A stretch of DNA of 64,000 bases, from NCBI GenBank assembly GCA_963576475.1, contig OY754990.1, positions 6,329,751-6,393,750 on the forward strand. The letters are read 5' to 3'. A program made the translations under genes and the position numbers. How positions within the stretch are numbered: position 1 is the first letter of the stretch; each line of letters starts with the position of its first letter. The stretch is from Molanna angustata (lineage: Eukaryota > Arthropoda > Insecta > Trichoptera > Molannidae). This document shows, one piece after another, positions 10,756 through 23,090 of this stretch. A model generated the notes under the pieces. It ran no database searches. It was given only the letters and a program-made list of their open reading frames with translations, and had not been told where the DNA came from.

Positions 10756-11667
10756 ATGGCTAATCTTTCGTGTTGTGTTTTGAATTGTGAAGTGAAATAT
10801 GGTGATGTTAAATTATATTCGTTTCCGAAAAACTCTCCCGAAATGCTCCAGTTGTGGTTACAAAAAGTGAATAATCCAACCTTATTTAAAAAGGCTACTT
10901 CCACACTATATCATTATAGAGTCTGTCAGCGTCACTTCGAAGCAAGATTCATTGAAGGTGATCGTTGCTTATTACATGGTGCTCATCCAACATTATTTAA
11001 TAAGGAAGAAATTGAAATTGGTCAACAAGAAAAGGATCGTTTCCATATTCCATTAAACTATGTTAGAGGTATGTTGATTATATTGCATTTAGGGCTGATA
11101 TTACTAACTGCATGTTGATTTTTTTTCGCGTTGTTTTTGTATATATTGAAAAATTCAGCTGCAAATCATAACATTTCATCATAATTAGTTTCCATTCTTT
11201 TGATTAATACAGTTTGAAGAATACATATCATAATTTTTTCGTAACGTTTCCAAAGCATCCGAAACGAAAGCATCAAAAACGAAAAAATAATTTTAAACCA
11301 ATACACCTGCTAATGTTTTTTATATATCGGGTTGTTACTTATACCTATATGCATATTTACACATTTTATTTATTAAAACAATTTTAAATATATTTCTGTA
11401 TTGTATTTGTTTCAGGAAAGCCCATTAAAAGTTATATCAATAAAGGTGAGTGATTATATTGAAAAAATATATCAAATTTAAAAAATATATATTTTTTGAC
11501 AAAAAAATTAGTTGGAAAAGAATGTATTGTTATAATTTATTATTTTTCAGAACTTTTATGTGTGGAATCAACACAAGAAAGTGGAATCAACAGTGTCTCA
11601 ACAAGTAATATCGAAAAATTTCCAACAGCCATAAGCACAGGTAACTAAGTTTTTATAGTATATACTA

Positions 11668-12010
11668 TTGCCGGGTACAGTTGGTAAGCCGTTTGACTTC
11701 TGTGCGGGCGTTCTGAGTTCGATTACCAGCAGAGGAGAAATTTATTTAAATTCATTTCTCTCGCAAATATTGCTTCTCTGGGCTGGAAACACTGGTTTTA
11801 GTATTCTATATGTATACATTCAAAAGATTTGTGATTTTTGGATTTTCGAAAAACACCACAGTGAGGTCTTTATTTATCTTGTATTAATAATGTGCTATAT
11901 ATTATGTCCAATTCTGATTCTTTTCACACTACGAAAACTACGCATAGTCCATGCGAGCAGAAATTGTATAAATATTATACTTCATTCACACTTTATAGCA
12001 ATATATAAAA
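11668..12010 (+). repeat. tRNA-derived SINE-like element in an intron
   Basis: Inside the intron between transposase exons 3 and 4, GCCGGGTACAGTTGGTAAGCC resembles a tRNA D-arm/A box, TTTGACTTCTGTGCGGGCG the anticodon arm, and CTGAGTTCGATTACCAGC the T-arm/B box. The order and spacing fit a degenerate tRNA head (about 11670-11740). AT-rich body sequence follows and ends near ATATAAAAAATAATGG. No clear target-site duplication was found. A decayed tRNA gene is the alternative. Confidence 0.5.
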
Positions 12011-13239
12011 AATAATGGGTTGTGGGCATCACTTGAACATTTTACAATACTTAAACTCAATCAAATTTCAAACCACTTTTCATAGTCTGATATTGCAAAA
12101 TAATTGGGTGACAAGTAAAATATGCAATAGATATATCAAATAGTGGAGAGAAATTATGCTCCAAAAAAATATTTTTCACAAAATGAGATAATTAATCTAA
12201 GAAAATATCAAGATTTGATTCTTTTGTCACTAAAATGTGTTTTTACTATTTTATTGCTTATTATTATTTTTACTCTATTTTAGATGACACTTTCTTCGAT
12301 ATGGGAGGAAATAAAGTTTATATTATTTTTGATCCGCCACACCTATTCAAAGGAATAAGAAATAATTTTTTAACTAAAGATATCCTGTTCGAGGGCAAGC
12401 GCGCTTCATGGAAAGATTTGTTATACGTTTATGAAGTAGATAGCAGAGTTGGTGATATCAGATTATTACCATCTATTACTGACGAACATATAATTCCCGA
12501 AAAAATTAAGAAAATGAAGGTTTCCAACTGTGCCAAAGTATTGAGCCACACAATGGTAGCAACATTAAGAGTTATAGCAGAAGTTAGTAAGTATCATTCG
12601 TTCCTTATAGAATTTCATTTTATGTATGTTTGAATTACATTCATTTAACCTTATTCCATTTATATTAAAATTTAATGTATATAATCTGTCAAATAAAAAA
12701 CAAAACAATCATCTTAATTTCAACTTTAATAATAAATTAAGATGTTAAGCAACAAAAATAATACATTTTGAGTATACCCCCATGATTTAGAGCCACTCTT
12801 ATAAATGAAAGACCAAAAATTTATTAGTATGTTTACAATTTACCAACAGATGGATGTTAAGTTGATATAAATCCATTTGAGCAAGTGTAGAAACAACAAA
12901 TATTTATTTTTACATTACAGGTTCTTCACCAACAAAAGAGAATCTTCGAACGACCAGTGACCTGATATGTTTTTTTAATAATCTTTTTGACAGCATGAAT
13001 GGAGCTACAAGTTATTCAAAATCAACGTTAAGATACATCACAACGCCAGAGTCAGCACATCATGAATTTTGGAAAGGAGCCATAGAAAAGTTAAAGGCAA
13101 TGAAATTTTTGGTAGGTGATAGGGAGAAGACTGTGCCTTCTTTGAAAAATTATATATTGACATTGAAAGGCATTCGTGCACTTTGGGCGGACTTACATCA
13201 AAGAGGCTTTAAAAAATTAGTAACTCGACGCTTAAACCT

Positions 13240-14518
13240 CTGGCACTAAATACAAACTCTCTGGCACTCTCTGGAACTCTCTGGCACTAAATACAAACAA
13301 AACAAAATACATTGCATACAGCATAACCTCCCGAAATAAACCTAGTGACGAACATAAACTAAGAATTCATGATTACTGTACCGAAAACTTAAGTGATCAA
13401 CCAACATGTAACTGCCCGATCATTGAACGAACAGAGAGCATAAAATATCTAGGAATTATATTTGATGAAAACTTGAGATGGGACTATCACATTGACTGCG
13501 TGACATCTAAAATGAATAGATTAATATACTTCTTTAAATCAATCAGAAATGTTATTGACCTAAAACATTTGAAAAATATATACTATGCTCTTTGTCATTC
13601 AATAATGGAATATGGAATTATTGGATGGGGAAGTGCAACGCCAACAATAATAAAGAAAATAGACATAGCCCAAAAAGCTATTATAAAAGTTATACTTAAG
13701 GTACCTATTCGAACGAATACTGAAGAGATTTTTACTAAATTCAAAGTTCCAACAATTACAAAAATATATGCAAAAAATCTGCAAATATACAAGCTAAAAA
13801 GAGAAGATCAATATACTAGCTCACAACAATATAAACACACTAGATTAAGTACAACAAATACCTTAAATATACCATATATTAAAACAACTTTTGGACAACG
13901 TAGTGTACGATATTTTTCAACAAAACTTTTCAATAGTTTACCAACAAATATTAAAAACATCAGTAATGCAAAAGAATTTAAAAAACTATCACTAAGATGG
14001 GTTTATGAAATAGATGAAAAAATCCTTAAGGATATAATTCTTCCAAATAAAATGTAAATGCACTATTACAAACAACAGAATAGACAATTAAAAAAAAGTG
14101 AAACAAATAATTTATTTCCACAATTTTTGGTTGTGTGTGCATGACTCAATATGAAATATTGTATTTAGAAGGAAAGATGCATACGTTTGAATGCGTAGCG
14201 TATGTATGTACATGTACTTATATAATATGTAAATGTATCTATAAATAAACAACGTAATAGACAATAACATAAAACTAGCTCACCTTAGCACAGGCTATGC
14301 CTAGTGAGGGGGCTAGTAACAAAGATACAAACAAAAAGATATGGCTTAAACTATGTAAGCACCAGTGAAGTGGTAAATTGATATTTATTGAAATGAGATA
14401 ACTTATATTTACATTGTATGTTAACTATGTATGAATAAGCTTGTATTATCTTAAGATATTTTGTATCTCATATATACTGTATATTTTTGGATAGAAATAA
14501 ATAAAAATAAATAAAAAA
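13240..14518 (+). mobile_element. 5'-truncated LINE (ORF2 C-terminus) inserted in the P-like transposase
   Basis: The insertion follows transposase codons TRRLN (ending CGCTTAAACC) and ends in an A-rich AAATAAATAAAAATAAAT-type tail before ACC and CAAGATCCACTGG. AAACC appears on both sides and is a plausible target-site duplication. The insert encodes the ORF2 thumb/C-terminal region: SIKYLGIIFDENLRWDYHI, IMEYGIIGWGSA, then FGQRSVRYFSTKLFNSLP, stopping at 14057 with about 450 bases of 3' UTR. The EN and RT palm are absent. It is of Jockey-superfamily type. Confidence 0.88.
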
Positions 14519-14737
14519 ACCAAGATCCACTGGAAAACTTATTTGGTGTGATTCGCATGTACAATGCTAGAAACGTGAATCCATCCTGCAACGATTTCAG
14601 AAATACTTTCAAAACTGCCTTGATAACAAATTTTTTGTCGGTACATTCACCAAATTTTAATTGCGAAAATGACGAAGGTCACATGATGTTAAATTTAAAA
14701 TCATTTTTACTGTCATCCAAAATTGCATCTGCATCAC

Positions 14738-14852
14738 CAGTTGAATCTCTATCACCAGTTGTATCTCCTTCACCAGTTGAATCTCTATCACCAGTTGCAT
14801 CTCCATCACCAGTTGAATCTCCATCACCAGTTGAATCTCCATCACCAGTTAT
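14738..14852 (+). repeat. 18-bp tandem repeat encoding SPVESP units in the transposase
   Basis: CATCACCAGTTGAATCTC-type units of 18 bp (some interrupted by 18-bp variants ending GTATCTC or GCATCTC) encode a Ser-Pro-Val-Glu/Ala/Val-Ser-Pro stretch in the last exon. In-frame repeat length keeps the ORF open. Such a linker is not typical of P transposases and is probably expanded by slippage. Confidence 0.8.
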
Positions 14853-15399
14853 TAGTCATTCTCCCTACGATTGTCCCCCAACTACAAGTGCTCAGCAAGA
14901 CATAACTCACAATACAATCACAGTCAAAGAAGTTCGACAAGAACGAAGCAAAGTTGGCGCACATGGATTTACAGCCGGATGGGTAAGCAGGAAATTACTT
15001 AGGAAAAACAACTGCAGTGAATGCAAGCAGGTACTAACAACGGAGTCATCGGAGGCGTCCCAGAATATTTATCATCACTACACGTTGCAACGTGAACGGA
15101 AAATAAGAAGAGTTTTGTATTACGCCTCAAAAGAACTTGTTAGAACATTTACTAAGTGTATTGAAATTATTAATGAATATTTAAATAATCCAATGTGTAT
15201 TATAAGAGATAATATAAAAAAAGACATTATTGATTTTATAAGTAATCATGTAAGTTTTGATTGGTTGTGTTTAGTTCATAAGGATACAATGAAAAGTAAA
15301 ATGATAAATTTAATAATTCGGCTACAAATTTATAATTGGTCATTAGAAATCAATAAAATTTTAAGGGGGTCTTATGATTTTAAATTAGTAGGAAGTTAA

Positions 15400-18040
15400 C
15401 TTAGCAAAATGCAAAATATAGCTTTTATAAAAAGAAAAACGTGTAGGAAGAAAACACATGTCCGTATATTTGGTTAACTTTGTGATTACATAATTGTATT
15501 AGATTTAATTGATATTAATATTAGATATTTGAGTAATTTAGTATATAATTTATTCAAGATTTTTTTTGATTTTGGGTGTTTATATTGTTATTTTATAGAT
15601 GCGACATTTGTAATTTATTATGACATGTATAATAATTTTGGTTGTTTTATTTTTATTTAGTTTCAAATACAACTTTTGGGTAATAGTGTGATGTTTCTTA
15701 AGTTTTAAATTCAATTTTGTTATTGGGGAACTATAAGGTTTTAAAATTGTATAAGATATGAGTATTTCTCTTATGGTTAATAATGTATATTTGATTTTGG
15801 GTGTTATGAGACATTATTTTTGCTGCAGGCGTCCTGGGTTCGATTCTCTGCAGAGTATGTATATATTTTGTTTTGATTATTGAAAAGTTTTTAATTCAAT
15901 TATTTGGGCAATTTTACCTTTTAACTGTATTAGGTATGAGTATTTATCTTAAGGTTAATATTTAATTTGAAAATATTTAAGTAATTATTTATAGCAAGTA
16001 TGCATAAAATATAATTAAGATTCAAATTGTATGTTTGATTTTGGGTATATTAAGATATTATTGTACAAATGCAGACATTCTTTATAGAGACCTCCTCAGA
16101 GCCTAATCCTTTGATATGTTAAGTATCTGGATGGGTGAACTATTCCCAATTGAAAGATTGATGATGCGTTTGTTGCATTTAATTTTGCTCTTTTAAATAA
16201 TTTACAATTTACGCATTGATCTGCTAATTCTTTTGAGGATGTGTATAATGGTAATAATAATAATTGAGTGTTATTATTTGTAGTGCTTAATTGTTATTAA
16301 TATCATTAGTAAATCAGCCAGCGTCTCGTAAAAAAATATTTGGGCAATTTTACCTTTTTACTGTATTAGATATGAGTATTTATCTTAAGGTTAATACCTA
16401 TTTAATTTGAAAATGTTTGAAAAGTATGCATAAAATATAATTAAGATTCAAATTATATAATTTATATAATATACGATGTAGTTGATATGGGTACTTCACT
16501 TAGGTTAATATTTAATTTGAAATATTTTAGTAATTATTTATAGCAAGTACCTATGCTTAAAATATAATAAGGATTCATTTTGTATATTTGATTTTGGGTA
16601 TTTTAAGATATTTTTCTTGTATAAATGCATAAAAATTATAATTATTTAGATATATTTTGGATGTTTAGTTTTTATATTTTTGAACTTCCATTTTTGGGTT
16701 ATTGTTATGTTACATATTTGATTTTGGGTGTTACGAGACATTATTTTTGTTGCAGGTTCGATTCCCTGCAGAGTATATATTATTTATAAATTATTGAATA
16801 ATGTATAATATACGATGTAGTAGATATGAGTATTTCTCTTATGGTTAATATTCAATATAAAATATTTCAGTAATCATTTATAGCAAGTATGTGTAAAATA
16901 TAATTAAGATTCAAATTATATAATTTATATAATATACGATGTAGTTGATATGAGTACTTCACTTAGGTTAATATTTAATTTGAAATATTTTAGTAATTAT
17001 TTATAGCAAGTACCTATGCTTAAAATATAATAAGGATTCATTTTGTATATTTGATTTTGGGTTTTTTAAGATATTTTTCTTGTATAAATGCATAAAAATT
17101 ATAATTATTTAGATATATTTTGGATGTTTAGTTTTTATATTTTTGAACTTCCATTTTTGGGTTATTGTTATGTTACATATTTGATTTTGGGTGTTAAGAG
17201 ACATTATTTTTGTTGCAGGTTCGATTCCCTGCAGAGTATATATTATTTATAAATTATTGAATAATGTATAATATACGATGTAGTAGATATGAGTATTTCT
17301 CTTATGGTTAATATTCAATATAAAATATTTCAGTAATCATTTATAGCAAGTATGTGTAAAATATAATTAAGATTCAAATTATATAATTTATATAATATAC
17401 GATGTAGTTGATATGAGTATTTCTATTATGGTTAATATTCAATATAAAATATTTCAGTAATCATTTATAGCAAGTATGTGTAAAATATAATTAAGATTCA
17501 AATCGTGTATTTGATTTTGGGAGTTTTTATGTATTATTATTGTATAAATGCATATACATTTATAATTATTTAATTATAGATATTTTGAATATTTTTAATT
17601 ATTTTTTGGGTGTAAGAGATAAAGGCGTCCTGGGTTTGATTCCCAGCAGGTTTGATTCTCAGTTATTAGGGCAATTACTGATATTTAAAATTGTATTGGA
17701 ATTTATATTTAGTTTAATATTTGTGTAATTATTTATAATATGTATGGGATAAAATATTATTCTTTTCTAGTTATTTGTGTATTTTTTGATGTTTTAAGAT
17801 TTGTAGTAGATATGCTGAAAAAATATCCATTGAAATATTAAATTAAGATGTTTATTTTTATAATAAGTTTTATTATATACAGTTTTTGATATGTGTATTT
17901 GTATTAGATATTTATATTAAAATGGTTATTTCTATTCATTTAATAAATTATATTTTATTTCAAATATTTTTTTTATTATTCCTAACATGCATTTAAAATT
18001 GAATAATATGCCATATCATTAAGAAGAAGAAGAAGAAGCC
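15400..18040. repeat. AT-rich repeat field with a 463-bp tandem repeat and tRNA T-arm-like motifs
   Basis: No gene. From 16471 a block starting ATACGATGTAG repeats at 16934 and 17397, a 463-bp period with two complete units and part of a third. Each unit also holds a second ATACGATGTAG half-unit. Within the field the phrase TTGATTTTGGGTGTT recurs and is followed by GCAGG-TTCGATTCCCTGCAG (about 15830, 16750, 17213, variant near 17630), which looks like a tRNA T-arm/B box and suggests an old SINE inside the repeat. At 16087-16326 lies a copy of the 239-bp module found in the R2-like array. Confidence 0.7.
16087..16326 (+). repeat. Solo copy of the 5S-box-C-like short repeat
   Basis: GAGACCTCCTCAGAGCC ... 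CTGGATGGGTGAAC ... CCAGCG matches modules at 37744, 40622 and 45134 with a few substitutions. Here it stands alone with different flanks, so the module is an independent repeat and not merely part of the array unit. Confidence 0.8.
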
Positions 18041-18604
18041 TCATGGAAACCCTACTATAGCGCCACTAGAGGGGAACATAGTAAGCTTTTATATTTGATT
18101 ACGCCTCTTTCCTTCATACTGTCGCATCTGAAGTTTACTTCTATATTATCTGTGACTTGGATATGAATCGAGGACTGGTTTCAATGCTAGCGGCAGGCGG
18201 CGTGAATCATCTCTTGTGTTCATTGCAAAGGGCCGTTTTGCGATTTCGATTGCTTCTCTGTATGTTCTGTTAATTTCGTTATTGAGTTGGACTAATATTT
18301 GTGTTGCATCGAAATTTATATTATGACCTTCTGTCATCACGTGGTTTGCTAATGTTGATGTAGATTTATTTTATTTGACATCTAATCGGTGTTCGGCCAC
18401 GCGTGCGGACACTTTTCTGTTTGTGCGGCCCACAAATGTTTTTTAGCACGTGCCGCAGGGGATCTCGTATACACAGTGTGCTTCTAGTGGTATGCTGTCT
18501 TTATTTGGTCGCAAAAAATATGAAATTTTTCGGTCGGTTTTGAAGAGTTTTTATATTGTTTTTTTTTTTTTAGTAGGCGACTTATTTTGTCGGTAGATCC
18601 AATT
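18041..18604 (-). mobile_element. Penelope-like element 3' fragment (GIY-YIG endonuclease remnant)
   Basis: Minus strand. The C-terminal part of a Penelope-like element: KISRLL and FLRPNKDSIP, then the GIY-YIG-type region VYEIPCGTC...VGRTNRKVSARVAEHR, then STSTLANHVMTEGHNI and NRTYREAIEIAKRP, ending RRLPLALKPVLDSYP. Stop codons interrupt it near 18444 and 18374 and there is a frameshift near 18555, so the endonuclease is inactive. The only stretch without a stop is 18146-18370. The 5' end joins directly to the last finger of zinc-finger gene A at about 18604, so this truncated insertion ends that gene. Confidence 0.82.
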
Positions 18605-20152
18605 TCGTTTTAAATGTTCTTTTCGAGAAAATGTCTTCCCACAGACATTGCATTTATGTGGCTTTTCACCCGAATGAGTTAGTCCGTGTTTGTTTAAATC
18701 TCCTTTTCGATAAAATGTCTTCCCACAGACATTGCATTTATGCGTTTTTTCACCCAAATGAGTGAGATGATGTAGTTTTAAACTATTTCTCAGAGAAAAT
18801 GTCTTCCCACAGACATTGCATTCATGTGCTTTTTCGCCCGAATGAGTGAGGTGATGAAGTCTTAAACTTCCTCTCTGAGAAAATGTCTTTCCACTGACAT
18901 TGCATTCATGTGGTTTTTCACCCGAGTGAGTTAGTCCGTGTTTGTTTAAATCTCCTTTATAATAGAATGTCTTCCCACAGACATTGCATTCATGTGGTTT
19001 TTCACCCGAGTGAGTTAGTCCATGTTTGTTTAAATCTCCTTTATAATAGAATGTCCATCCACAGACATTGCATTCATATGGTTTTTCATCCGAATGAATT
19101 ATTCCATGAGTGTTTAAATTTCCTTTATGAGTAAACGTTTTCCCACAGACATTGCATTTATGTGGCTTTTCACCCGAATGAGTAATATAATGTCGTTTTA
19201 AATGTTCTTTTCGAGAAAATGTCTTCTCACACACATTGCATTTATTTATTTATTTTTATTTATTTTAATTTTGGCACATTTTACAAAATTAAATAAACAA
19301 CAAAAAAAAAATACAAAAAAAATTCAAAGAAAATAACAAATAACAATTACTGAATACCAAAATTCATTCATGTGCTTTTTCATCCGAATGAGTTAGTTCA
19401 TGTTTGTTTAAATTTCCTTTTTGAGAAAACGTCTTCCCACAGACATTGCATTCATGTGGTTTTTCACCCGAATGAGTTAGTCCATGTTTGTTTAAATCTC
19501 CTTTTCGATCAAATGTCTTCCCACAGACATTGCATTTTTGCCGTTTTTTCACCCAAATGAATAAGATAATGTCGTTTTAAATGTTCTTTTCGAGAAAATG
19601 TCTTCTCACAGACATTGCATTCATGTGGTTTTTCACCCGAATGCGTTAGTCCATGTTTGTTTAAATCTCCTTTTCGAGAAAATGTCTTCCCACAGACATT
19701 GCATTCATGTGGTTTTTCACCCGAATGCGTTAGCCCATGTTTGTTTAAATCTCCTTTTCGAGAAAATGTCTTCCCACAGACATTGCATTCATGCGGTTTT
19801 CACCCGAATGCGTTAGTCCATGTTTGTTTAAATCTCTTTTTCGTGAAAATGTCTTCCCACAGCCATTGCATTCATGCGGTTTTTCACCCAAATTAGTTAG
19901 TCCATGTTTGTTAAAATCTCCTTTTTTAGGAAATGTTTTCTCGCTGACGTTAAATTCATAAGAAGTATGTATAGGTGTACTTATTATGTATTCATTTTTA
20001 ATGACTGAGTGCTCTTTGATTTCTTTCTTTAAATCAACTTCACATTCTTCAGTCGAAAAATAAGGAAATTCTTCACCAATGTTATTGTCTATTGAAAGAG
20101 TATGTTCATTTTTTATTTTTAGTTTTGTCTTCTGGTTTACTGGATGGTTCAT
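18605..20152 (-). pseudogene. C2H2 zinc-finger gene A (multi-finger, disrupted)
   Basis: Minus strand; ATG 20152 is preceded by TTTTTCAG (3' splice site), so this is an internal coding exon after a 5' UTR intron. The leader contains EEFPYFSTEECEVDLKKEI, shared with genes B and C. About 14-15 Cys2-His2 fingers of the form CNVCGKTFSRKGDLNKHGLTH, joined by HSGEKPHE linkers, follow; proteins of this kind bind DNA in the nucleus. Breaks: a one-base loss near 19797 (in a GEKPHEC linker) shifts frame, a LINE-tail insert sits at 19245-19362, one finger has CNVSG in place of CNVCG, and the last finger is cut by the Penelope-like fragment. The gene is probably dead, though 18605-19234 remains an open array of about eight fingers. 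Confidence 0.88.
19245..19362 (-). mobile_element. Short LINE 3' tail inserted in zinc-finger gene A
   Basis: About 118 bases of TTTATTTATTTATTT plus AT-rich sequence split a finger between its linker (…DEKAHE) and its first Cys. On the minus strand this is an AAAT-repeat tail, as at the ends of other LINEs here (near 35240 and 57630). Only the 3' end is present. Confidence 0.6.
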
Positions 20153-20830
20153 TTTCTGAAAAATATTTATATAAAAGATTAATTGAAAAGACCCCTCATT
20201 GACTGTTTATTGTCGCTGAATAAATTACGAATGAACATTTCATATAAAAAAATTAACACACACTTACGTAAAACACTCTTGTATTAAACATGACACTGTC
20301 AACATTCATAAGCGTAGGCCATGATTATATAACTGAATATTAACTTCATCGTTTATATATGAGAAGTAAGTTTTGAAAGATGTGCATTTTATTCTGTGAT
20401 TTACCAACAAGAATAAATAAAATAAAATAATAAAATCCAACATTCGATAACGAATCAGGCACTAAGCAATAAGCACAGATAATAATATAGAAGTAAGTAA
20501 CAGTAGCGTCTAGCCCCTGAGTTTCTTTTCTGCATTCTTAGGTTAGGTTTAAGTTTGTGTATAATAATAATAGCGACTCGCGTGAGCGAGTTGCTTTATA
20601 AATTGAATTATAAATTAAATATATAATATTCTTTTAATTTTTCGCATTTAATATAAAATTTCACAGCTCATTTGACTTAATACTACGAGATCTCAACCAA
20701 TCAGAGAGCCAACCGGAAACAGAATGCAAACGGGTAGATTCAGATTGTAGACTCTAGTGTAAGTAACCCATCCTTGCGAACATGGCGACTTAGCTGTCAA
20801 ATTTGACTTCTATCATTAACCAAGTAAATT
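20153..20830 (-). promoter_or_regulatory. 5' flank and presumed promoter of zinc-finger gene A
   Basis: Minus-strand upstream region. It includes the splice acceptor at 20156-20163 and, further out, a CCAATCAG box (about 20697, plus orientation) within a locally GC-richer patch (20690-20800). A 5' exon would have to lie here, but I cannot define it. Confidence 0.3.
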
Positions 20831-21477
20831 CTCGTAAAATATGATCAAAATATTGATTGAAAATGCACTAATATCTGTTTATTTATCAATGTCTCTATGT
20901 AATATGTGAGGTTAAGGTATAAATAATATATTATATTCAAGTTAAAGGTTTATGTACAACATAACCTAAACCATTGTTTTGAAAAGAGCAATGTACAGCT
21001 ACTATTTTATTGTGATCTCTATTATATATAATTTACAAAATATAGCAGTTACACAGAAGATCGGCCTGGTTTGACGAGGTTTTATATAATTTACAAAATA
21101 TATAGTAGGTATTTACAAAATTGTTTATGACGAAATAAAGTGCTTTTATTTTTCCAAATATGGGTCTGGATTCATGAATCCAGTGAAACCACGATTGCCT
21201 TTCTCTTTTGTATCTAACATCTATTGAAAAATTACAGTCATAATATTACAGTTACAAAATATTACAAATAATTCCAATGACCCATTAAATTACAACAACA
21301 TATACAAAATAAAAAGCACTCTTACCATTTCCGAAAATTATAGTCATTACATGGTTACAAATAATTCCAAAAACCCATAAAATTAACATAAACATATTCA
21401 AAATAGAAATCACTGTCACCATTTGGAAAATTACAGTTAAAAATAATTCCAATGACTAATAAAATAAACATAACCGG
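20831..21477. repeat. AT-rich region with a degenerate tandem repeat
   Basis: At about 21221-21470 three diverged units of roughly 100-110 bp share ACAAATAATTCCAA, ACCCAT and AAAATTACAGT. Nothing else is recognisable between 20831 and 21220. Confidence 0.5.
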
Positions 21478-21905
21478 TGCTACAGTCCGCTATGGCCTCT
21501 GGCCTCCAGAAATCGTCTCCATCCCCCCCTATCTTCCGCCATTCTTCTCCAATTTATCAGGTCCATCTCTCTAATATCGCACATCACGTCGTTCAGTCAT
21601 CTTAACCTAGGTCTGCCTCTACAGGTGTCTAATATCTTTTTTGGAGAAGGGTTATCATCTATCCAGCAAACATTATCCCAGCCAACGTAGGCGCTGAATT
21701 TTTATAAATTAGACTACATTATACATTCCCTCTAGTTTATTATTATACCATATTCTGCAAGCCCCTCCATCATTATTAGGGCCAAAATTTTTCCTTAATA
21801 TATTGGTTTCAAACACCAATAACATATTTTCTTCCTCTTAAGTGACCTGCCTGGCCAAAACCAGCTCTGATATTGCCTGACGACATGTTCCACGAAGGGT
21901 AGGAG
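21478..21905 (-). pseudogene. RTE/BovB-like LINE ORF C-terminus, fragment
   Basis: Minus strand. GRPRLR(stop)LNDVMCDIREMD followed by LINWRRMAEDRG matches the C-terminal motif typical of RTE-type LINE proteins (GRP-x-RW...NW..LA.DR). A TGA replaces the expected Trp codon near 21600. Upstream text (minus) is too diverged to follow. It is a decayed fragment. Confidence 0.6.
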
Positions 21906-23090
21906 TCGAATAAACAAAACTCATATTTTTATTTTTTTATTTATTTTGTAAACATACAGTCTTAATAACAAATAATACAATAATAATATAACACTCCACT
22001 AGTGAACCAATAAGTTTACAGAAAAAATCAATTTTGTGTAAATTGTAATATATGTTATCCAACTGTCGATTCGTTCATGAGAATTCTATTCTCTGAATGA
22101 ATCGACATTATTAAGCCAAGATGCGTGTACGAAGGAACATTTTGTATGGAGTAGTGGACTTTTTGCATGCTAATAACACCAACTAGAGGCCTCGCAGCAT
22201 ATATGTTCCCATACATGGATTTACTCAGAATTCGGAGTAGAACATTTTATGTGAGTTTTGTGTGTCTGTCTGTCCCCCCCTTATAACTTTTGATCCGCTC
22301 AATTTACAGATCCCGAAATTTCAAAATATATAAACAATTATAGGCCTACAAAACTTTTATACTCAGAATGGTGAATTTTTGTTTCAGTTAGAGGTTATCA
22401 ACTTTTGAATTTTTGGTTTATTTTTCCATATATCTCAGAAACCATAAAAGCTAAAACGCTGAAAATTGGGACAGACATAGACAAATATAAAATCACAAGT
22501 TAATTTTTTCAAAAAATTCCAGGGTTTCTCAAACATTTTTTATTAAGAAAAATATTTTTTTTATGATAAATTTATGAGTTTAACTGCCTATATTTCCAAT
22601 TTTTTTTCAAAATATCGAAAAACGCCGAAACACCCCAACTAGATAATTTTATTTTCTATAAAAAATATTAACATTGTATTAGCACATCTCAATTTTTTTT
22701 AACAATTTTTATAAAAATTGAATTTAGTGACGACGTCGCTTCATACAAATTTTATGGCAGTCGTCTATACACAATATGCAAGAAGACTTAATAGTTTGAT
22801 AGGTACTTAATCTCCAAACATACATACAGAACCATCATGCTTTTTTCATATTCCGGGTAGGAAAAGAGGACTAACCTCCATTCTGCCCTATCTTGACATT
22901 CATACCAAAATGTGTTAAAATTTTCAATAATTTGGATTTATGGGTTTATAGTTTGATTCTTATTCTTCAACTATACATACTATCGCTATCGACAGTTGGA
23001 TCTCATGTGTTACATGCAACTAGTAATATAGGGAGAGGAATGGACAGGATATTAGGAATTGGACGGAGAGAGAAAGTGGAGAGCTTGCAA
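21906..23090. other. Non-coding, with a LINE-tail-like run at 21930-21955
   Basis: The T-rich run at 21927-21955 looks like an AAAT-repeat LINE tail on the minus strand. From 22060 to 23090 I see no gene. The segment 22963-23026 (CGACAGTTGGATCTCATGTG) recurs at 56411-56477, pointing to an unclassified dispersed repeat. Confidence 0.4.

Larger units (their letters stand above)
10756..15399 (+). pseudogene. P-element-like (THAP9-type) transposase gene, five exons, split by a LINE
   Basis: Exons by splice signals and frame: 10756-11068, 11416-11445, 11551-11640, 12284-12586, 12921-13239, then the interrupted exon resumes at about 14519 and ends at 15399. All junctions have GT...AG and a consistent phase. 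Exon 1 encodes a THAP zinc finger (CCVLNC ... CQRHF ... HPTLF), the DNA-binding domain of P transposases. Exon 4 holds the RNase H-like signature FDPPHLFKGIRNN with a catalytic Asp. Exon 5 carries PSLKNYILTLKG and TRRLN, continuing as QDPLENLFGVIR after the LINE. The C-terminus has the CSECK cysteine pair. The first catalytic Asp region, normally between exons 3 and 4, is not visible, so an internal deletion is likely. Certainly inactive because of the LINE at 13240-14518. Confidence 0.82.

Noticed and set aside
11668..11742. A functional tRNA gene
   Set aside because: Arms do not pair well and the acceptor stem is not complementary; more consistent with a SINE head or a decayed tRNA.
18910..19896. 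Plus-strand ORFs with HRHCIHVVFHP repeats
   Set aside because: Antisense shadows of the minus-strand zinc-finger array; the repeat comes from the finger linkers.
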